A DNA stretch of 8,304 bases from Eubacteriales bacterium (lineage in GTDB: Bacteria > Bacillota_A > Clostridia > Christensenellales > Aristaeellaceae), in contig JAUMYC010000110.1 in the NCBI GenBank assembly GCA_030528845.1, forward strand, positions 1 through 8,304, read 5' to 3'. The notes under the pieces are model-generated. The model was not told the DNA's origin. It did not search any database and saw nothing but the letters and a program-made list of their open reading frames with translations. The first letter of the stretch is position 1, and the number at the start of each line of letters is the position of its first letter. Of the stretch, positions 5,584 to 8,304 are shown in pieces. A program made the translations under genes and the position numbers.

Positions 5584-5618
5584 GGTTGCGGAATGTGGCT
5601 GAGGACGGGGGCGAGCGG

Positions 5619-6245
5619 ATGATCTTGCGGGAGTTTTCGTATGTCGTTGTGCCGGAGGGGACGGGCAGGACGGCGGAGGATGCGGCTGCGCTGCTGCTGG
5701 CCAATGCAAAGAGCGCGACGCTTGCGCATGTGCGCGCCGTCGCGCAGGTCTGCGCGCAGCTGGCGGAGCGCTTCGGGATAGACCGCGAAGGCTGTGTCGC
5801 GGCCGCGCTTTTGCACGATATCAGCGCGGTCGTCCGGCGCGAGGACATGCTGCTTTACGCGCGGCGGCAGGGCTTCGCCCTGTGCGAGGCGGAGGAGCGC
5901 CTGCCCTTTTTGCTGCATCAGCGGCTCTCGCGCGTCGTCGCGCAGGAGCACTTCGGCGTGACGGACGAAAGCGTGCTCTCCGCCATCGAATGCCATACCA
6001 CGCTGCGGGCGCAGGCCTCGCCGATGGAAATGGCGCTGTTTCTCGCGGATAAGCTGGCGTGGGACCAGCCGGGCGTGCCGCCTTATGAGACCGAGGTGCG
6101 CGCCGCGCTGGAGCGCTCGCTCCCGGCGGCCTGCCATGCCTTCATGCGGTATTCCAACGAGAACGGCAGGGTGCTCTTTCCGCATGTGCAGTGGATCGAG
6201 GCGTTTGACTGGCTCGGCCGGACGCTGCCCGAGGCGGATCGCTGA
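5619..6245 (+). CDS. HD-domain phosphohydrolase, YqeK-like (probable symmetrical Ap4A hydrolase)
   Basis: This protein has 208 residues. YqeK-family HD proteins bind iron and split diadenosine tetraphosphate into two ADP. The ligand set is in order: H37 (LAHVRAV), H66-D67 (AALLHDIS), H100 (LLHQRL), H126 (ECHTTL) and D144 (LADKLAW). The YqeK-like run of HTT, then SPMEMALFLADKL (roughly 126-146) supports this subfamily. The rest is helical, with no membrane segment. I chose ATG 5619: upstream frames extend to a TTG at 5586, but that lies before the predicted transcript start; GTG 5595 is less likely. The ribosome site is modest (GAGG at 5601-5604 or the G run at 5607-5611). In many Firmicutes yqeK sits beside nadD and rsfS; here it stands alone, so this may be a divergent paralogue with another substrate. 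Confidence 0.85.
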   Translation: MILREFSYVVVPEGTGRTAEDAAALLLANAKSATLAHVRAVAQVCAQLAERFGIDREGCVAAALLHDISAVVRREDMLLYARRQGFALCEAEERLPFLLHQRLSRVVAQEHFGVTDESVLSAIECHTTLRAQASPMEMALFLADKLAWDQPGVPPYETEVRAALERSLPAACHAFMRYSNENGRVLFPHVQWIEAFDWLGRTLPEADR

Positions 6246-6250
6246 ACGAA

Positions 6251-6288
6251 GCGAACGGGAGCGGCATTGAGAAAAAATTCGCGTTTTT
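6251..6288 (+). terminator. Weak possible terminator after the YqeK-like gene
   Basis: GCGAA (6251-6255) can pair with TTCGC (6278-6282) just before TTTTT (6284-6288), but the loop is long. GAAAAA (6271-6276) can alternatively pair with TTTTTC (6284-6289). Neither is a strong hairpin. Confidence 0.25.
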
Positions 6289-6324
6289 CCCCGGGGCAGG
6301 GGCCGCTTTTCTTGAAAAAGGGGC

Positions 6325-6355
6325 TTGACACTTCCCTTGGGGAAGCCGCTATGAT
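6325..6355 (+). promoter_or_regulatory. MerR-type promoter: 19-bp spacer with 6-3-6 palindromic operator
   Basis: TTGACA (6325-6330) and TATGAT (6350-6355) are separated by 19 bp instead of 17. The spacer holds CTTCCC-TTG-GGGAAG (6331-6345), a perfect inverted repeat. MerR-family regulators act by untwisting exactly such over-long spacers from a dyad inside them. The gene directly downstream encodes a MerR-family protein, so this is very probably its own operator. Confidence 0.88.
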
Positions 6356-6390
6356 GGCCTCGCGCCAAGGGCGGAAAGGAGAGAAACGCG

Positions 6391-7212
6391 ATGAAAATGA
6401 AGAAGGCATGCGAGGCGACGGCTCTCACGGAAAAGGCGATCCGGCTGTATCTGGCCAAGGGGCTGCTCCGGCCGCAGAAGAAAGAGGGAACGATCGATTT
6501 CTCCGCGGAGGAGATCGAACGGCTCAGGGAGATCGCGCTGCTGCGAAGGTTGGATTTTTCGATCGAACAGATCGCGGCGATGCTGCGGGATCCGGCTGCG
6601 ATCCCCGGCGAGCTGCGGGTGCGCAGAGAACGGGCGCGGGCGGAGGCGGAGCGGGAACGCGGCGTGCTTGCCGTGCTGGACGGACTCGGGACGGTGCCGG
6701 AGAGCGTTTCTGCGCTGGTCGGGCGGATCCGCGAACGGAACGTCGGCCTGCCGGGGCCGGATTTCGGCAGATTCGACGAGCTGAGCGAGGAGCAGCGCCG
6801 ACGGGAGCGGGAAGAGGCCTTCGAAGGGCTGGAAAAATCGGGAAGAAGGAAACAGAAGGCACTGCTTTGGGCAGGGACGGGCGACATGGTCACGATACAG
6901 ATCAACGACGAAAGCACGGCGGAGCTGCTCGGCCGTGGAGAGATCAGCGTGCCCTGCCGGGTGTACGGCGTCGACCCGCAGGCGGGAGACGCGCTGGTCG
7001 GCTGCCATCTGGCGGTCTCGCTGACGAATTTTGAATTGATGCGGCTTGGCGTCAACCCTTTGCAGACGATGCGCACGCAGAGCGCCGAGATCAACAGGGA
7101 ATGGACGCGGTTCGTTCTGCAGCGGCTCTTTGACGGCGGCGGCAGCGCCATGCTCTGCCGGGCCTATGAAACGACCGAGCGCTGGCGGCCGCTGCTGACT
7201 GAGCCGCAATGA
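6391..7212 (+). CDS. MerR-family transcriptional regulator with a long uncharacterised C-terminal domain
   Basis: This protein has 273 residues. Residues 1-67 are the winged helix-turn-helix of the MerR family: ALTEKAIRLYLAKGLLRP matches the recognition region (x-R-x-Y-x-x-x-G-L-L-x-P), followed by the second-helix region FSAEEIERLREIALLRRLDFSIEQIAAML. Residues 76-98 are charged and probably form the dimerising coiled coil (RVRRERARAEAERERG). Residues 105-273 form a larger effector-type domain I do not recognise; cysteines are scattered (C6, C169, C185, C236) and no metal-site pair is evident, so a metal sensor is unlikely. AAAGGAGAG (6375-6383) lies 7 bases before the ATG. Its promoter carries a matching MerR-type operator, implying autoregulation. 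The CinA-like gene starts 39 bp downstream with no terminator between, so it may share the transcript and be a regulated target. The signal is unknown. Confidence 0.88.
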   Translation: MKMKKACEATALTEKAIRLYLAKGLLRPQKKEGTIDFSAEEIERLREIALLRRLDFSIEQIAAMLRDPAAIPGELRVRRERARAEAERERGVLAVLDGLGTVPESVSALVGRIRERNVGLPGPDFGRFDELSEEQRRREREEAFEGLEKSGRRKQKALLWAGTGDMVTIQINDESTAELLGRGEISVPCRVYGVDPQAGDALVGCHLAVSLTNFELMRLGVNPLQTMRTQSAEINREWTRFVLQRLFDGGGSAMLCRAYETTERWRPLLTEPQ

Positions 7213-7251
7213 AATACGCGCAGGGCGCGCGAAAGAAAGAAGGGCTGATGG

Positions 7252-7791
7252 ATGGGAGAAAAGAGATATTGCGAGGCAGAGGTTCGCCGCGCGTATCACA
7301 GGCTGACGCGGCGGCTGATCGCGGCGGAGCTCACGATCACGACGATGGAGAGCGCCACCTCCGGGCAGATCGCCTCGCTGATCACCGACACGGAGGGCGC
7401 GTCCGCCGTGCTCAAAGGCGCGTTCGTTACCTATAGCAACGAGGCGAAGGTGATGATGGGCGTGGACGAGGAGATCATCGAGCGCTGCGGCGTGTATTCC
7501 GAGGAGACCGCCCGCGCCATGGCAAACGCCTGCGCGCAGAAGCTGGGCGCGCGCATCGGCGTGGGCGTGACGGGCACGATGGGAAACGTGGACCCGGCCA
7601 ATGCAGCGGGCTCCGTGCCCGGCCGGGTGTATTACGCGCTGACCTTTTGCGGCGAGACGCGCTCGTTCTTCCTGGAGCTGCCTCCGCAGGAGAGCCGGCT
7701 GGCGTATAAGCTCGCCGTCGCGGCGGAGGTGGAGCGCTCGCTCGGCGCGTGGCTCGACGAAGCGCTGCCGGCAGAGGAAGCGCGGAAATAA
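7252..7791 (+). CDS. CinA C-terminal (PncC-type) domain protein
   Basis: This protein has 179 residues, a stand-alone CinA C-terminal domain. Enzymes of this fold (PncC) remove the amide from nicotinamide mononucleotide in NAD salvage. Conserved blocks: MESATSGQIASLITD (32-46, the nucleophile region, S34), GASAVLKGAFVTYSNEAK (49-66, with Y61 and K66), VYSEETARAMA (81-91) and VGVTGTMGNVDP (104-115). The usual ESCTGG is here ESATSG and the usual TGIAGP is TGTMGN, so this belongs to a divergent branch and amidase activity is not assured. The COG1058 half of full-length CinA is absent. AGAAGGG (7238-7244) lies 7 bases before ATG 7252; an ATG at 7248 is in a different frame. It probably belongs to the MerR-regulated transcript, and terminator hairpins follow directly. 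Confidence 0.87.
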   Translation: MGEKRYCEAEVRRAYHRLTRRLIAAELTITTMESATSGQIASLITDTEGASAVLKGAFVTYSNEAKVMMGVDEEIIERCGVYSEETARAMANACAQKLGARIGVGVTGTMGNVDPANAAGSVPGRVYYALTFCGETRSFFLELPPQESRLAYKLAVAAEVERSLGAWLDEALPAEEARK

Positions 7792-7814
7792 AAAAACGGA
7801 CGCATAAGCGCCCG
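7791..7814 (-). terminator. Minus-strand terminator, near-duplicate of the following hairpin
   Basis: CGG-a-CGC (7797-7803), loop ATAA, GCG-c-CCG (7808-7814), with an A run at 7790-7796. Read on the minus strand, this is a hairpin followed by seven T. On the plus strand no T run follows. The hairpin differs from the one at 7845-7874 by a single loop base. Confidence 0.6.
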
Positions 7815-7844
7815 GCGGCGTGATCACACGCGATGAAAAACGAA

Positions 7845-7874
7845 AAAAAGCGGACGCACAAGCGCCCGCTTTTT
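7845..7874. terminator. Bidirectional Rho-independent terminator
   Basis: AAAAAGCGGaCGC (7845-7857), loop ACAA, GCGcCCGCTTTTT (7862-7874): 12 bp with one mismatch, and T runs on both strands. It ends the CinA-like transcript and would also stop the minus-strand transcript starting near 7884. Confidence 0.9.
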
Positions 7875-7890
7875 CATGCCCAACATATTT

Positions 7891-7919
7891 ATCATACCAA
7901 ACGGAAACGAAAATGTCAA
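7891..7919 (-). promoter_or_regulatory. Strong minus-strand sigma-A promoter facing the twin terminators
   Basis: On the minus strand, TTGACA (plus 7919-7914), a 17-bp spacer and TATGAT (plus 7896-7891). Eleven of twelve positions match consensus. The start would be near 7884, only about 10 bases from the first terminator hairpin. No protein gene of ordinary size lies downstream on that strand. Confidence 0.7.
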
Positions 7920-7985
7920 CGGGTATTGTAAAGAAACGTGATAATGCATAAAGAGATATATGTGAACTTTGTGCAAAATGCGGGC

Positions 7986-8014
7986 TTGAAATTTGGGCTA
8001 TGCGGCGTTATAAT
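7986..8014 (+). promoter_or_regulatory. Strong plus-strand sigma-A promoter in front of the 27-bp repeat array
   Basis: TTGAAA (7986-7991), a 17-bp spacer and a perfect TATAAT (8009-8014). The start would be near 8021, directly upstream of a strong Shine-Dalgarno sequence. Confidence 0.75.
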
Positions 8015-8027
8015 AAAGCCAGAAAAC

Positions 8028-8055
8028 AGGAGAGGTGATACCGGTGGACAGGTAA
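8028..8055 (+). other. Excellent ribosome site followed by a three-codon frame (GTG GAC AGG TAA)
   Basis: GAGGTGAT (8032-8039) matches the 16S rRNA anti-Shine-Dalgarno end over eight bases. GTG at 8044 is ideally spaced, but TAA follows at 8053-8055. A frame shifted by one base stays open to TAA at 8151-8153 (a basic, KKRR-containing stretch) but has no start codon of its own downstream of the promoter. It may be a minimal leader ORF, a frameshifted remnant, or a ribosome site exposed for another purpose. The codon use is not GC-rich like the real genes here. Confidence 0.4.
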
Positions 8056-8113
8056 AGCCCCACACTGAAGACGAAGCTTTCGAAACGAAGGTTCTTTCAA
8101 AGAAGAGAAGGGT

Positions 8114-8304
8114 CATAGCAGAGCAAGCATTACAGAGCAGAAGAGCGAAGTAAACGTTGCAAAGCAATTGAAGCAGAGTAATCGTTACGGAACGACATTG
8201 CAGAGGGATCATTACAAAGCAGGAATGCGGAGTAAGCATTACAGAGCAAGATCGTAAAGTGATCATTACAGAGCGACATTGCAGAGTAAACATTACAGAG
8301 CAAA
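8114..8304. repeat. Tandem array with a 27-bp period built from two ~13.5-bp half-units
   Basis: The core CRTTRCRRAGC recurs at 8128, 8155, 8183, 8196, 8210, 8237, 8264, 8277 and 8291, with spacings of 27, 28, 13, 14, 27, 27, 13 and 14; a variant sits at 8114. Five copies read CATTACARAGC. Where no clear core is present at the half-period, a decayed one can be seen (for example GAATGCGGAGTAA near 8223). The composition is much less GC-rich than the genes. It runs off the right edge. It is a minisatellite-like array, not CRISPR, since there are no unique spacers of constant length. Confidence 0.88.

Larger units (their letters stand above)
7876..8304. other. Right-end region without a convincing protein gene
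   Basis: More than 400 bases hold two divergent promoters (minus 7914-7919/7891-7896; plus 7986-7991/8009-8014), a ribosome site with a three-codon frame and the 27-bp array. A minus-strand frame across 7916-8293 shows a nine-residue repeat, but this follows from the 27-bp period and is cysteine-rich and low-complexity. Confidence 0.7.

Noticed and set aside
5586..5618. TTG start eleven codons upstream for the YqeK-like gene
   Set aside because: It lies before the predicted transcription start near 5590.
5577..7827. Long minus-strand open frames (about 490-525 codons) opposite the HD, MerR and CinA genes
   Set aside because: They cross gene boundaries, promoters and terminators of the plus strand and show no recognisable domain.
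7938..8153. Plus-strand 71-codon frame starting at GTG 7938
   Set aside because: It starts upstream of and runs through the promoter at 7986-8014, has no ribosome site and ends inside the repeat array.
7916..8293. Minus-strand frame of 125 codons with a nine-residue repeat
   Set aside because: The periodicity follows directly from the 27-bp DNA repeat; the product is Cys/Leu/Ser-rich, without a ribosome site, and it spans the plus-strand promoter.

Overview
The window looks like a piece of chromosome from a GC-rich, endospore-forming member of the Firmicutes, most likely class Clostridia. This rests on near-consensus sigma-A promoters, strong Shine-Dalgarno sites, Rho-independent terminators, GTG/TTG starts, a SpoIVFA/SpoIVFB-like pair (forespore-mother cell signalling) and a small protein resembling the glycyl-radical end of anaerobic ribonucleotide reductase. 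All well-supported genes are on the + strand. The order-level identity cannot be settled from this sequence.

Layout, left to right. Positions 1-320 hold a tandem array of an 85-bp unit (three good copies and a degenerate fourth), each good copy carrying a GC-rich hairpin; the last copy ends as an intrinsic terminator. Positions 398-2713 encode a large NDP-sugar pyrophosphorylase with a left-handed beta-helix and a phosphomannomutase-like domain that appears catalytically dead. Positions 2782-3051 encode an 89-residue protein with an NrdD-type RITGY loop. Positions 3092-3212 look like a small RNA gene: a perfect -10 box, a hairpin, a C-rich linker containing UCCUCC, and a terminator. Positions 3288-4870 hold an overlapping gene pair: a LytM-like membrane protein without its catalytic histidines, then an M50 site-2 protease with a C-terminal CBS-like region. 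By analogy with SpoIVFA/SpoIVFB this pair would control processing of pro-sigma-K in the mother cell.

A tRNA-Trp (4943-5016) follows with a perfect consensus promoter and its own terminator. A GNAT acetyltransferase of clearly lower GC sits directly behind it and has its own terminator overlapping its stop codon. Next come a YqeK-like HD-domain phosphohydrolase with its own promoter, then a MerR-family regulator whose promoter has a 19-bp spacer holding a 6-3-6 palindrome (typical of MerR autoregulation), followed 39 bp later by a CinA/PncC-domain protein that may share its transcript.

The right end (7792-8304) has no convincing protein gene. It holds two near-identical terminator hairpins, a strong minus-strand promoter firing straight into them, a strong plus-strand promoter with an excellent Shine-Dalgarno site followed by only a three-codon frame, and an AT-richer tandem array with a 27-bp period (two half-units of about 13.5 bp) that runs off the window. 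The least explained parts are the candidate small RNA at 3092-3212, the stand-alone glycyl-radical-like protein, and the divergent-promoter/repeat region at the right end.
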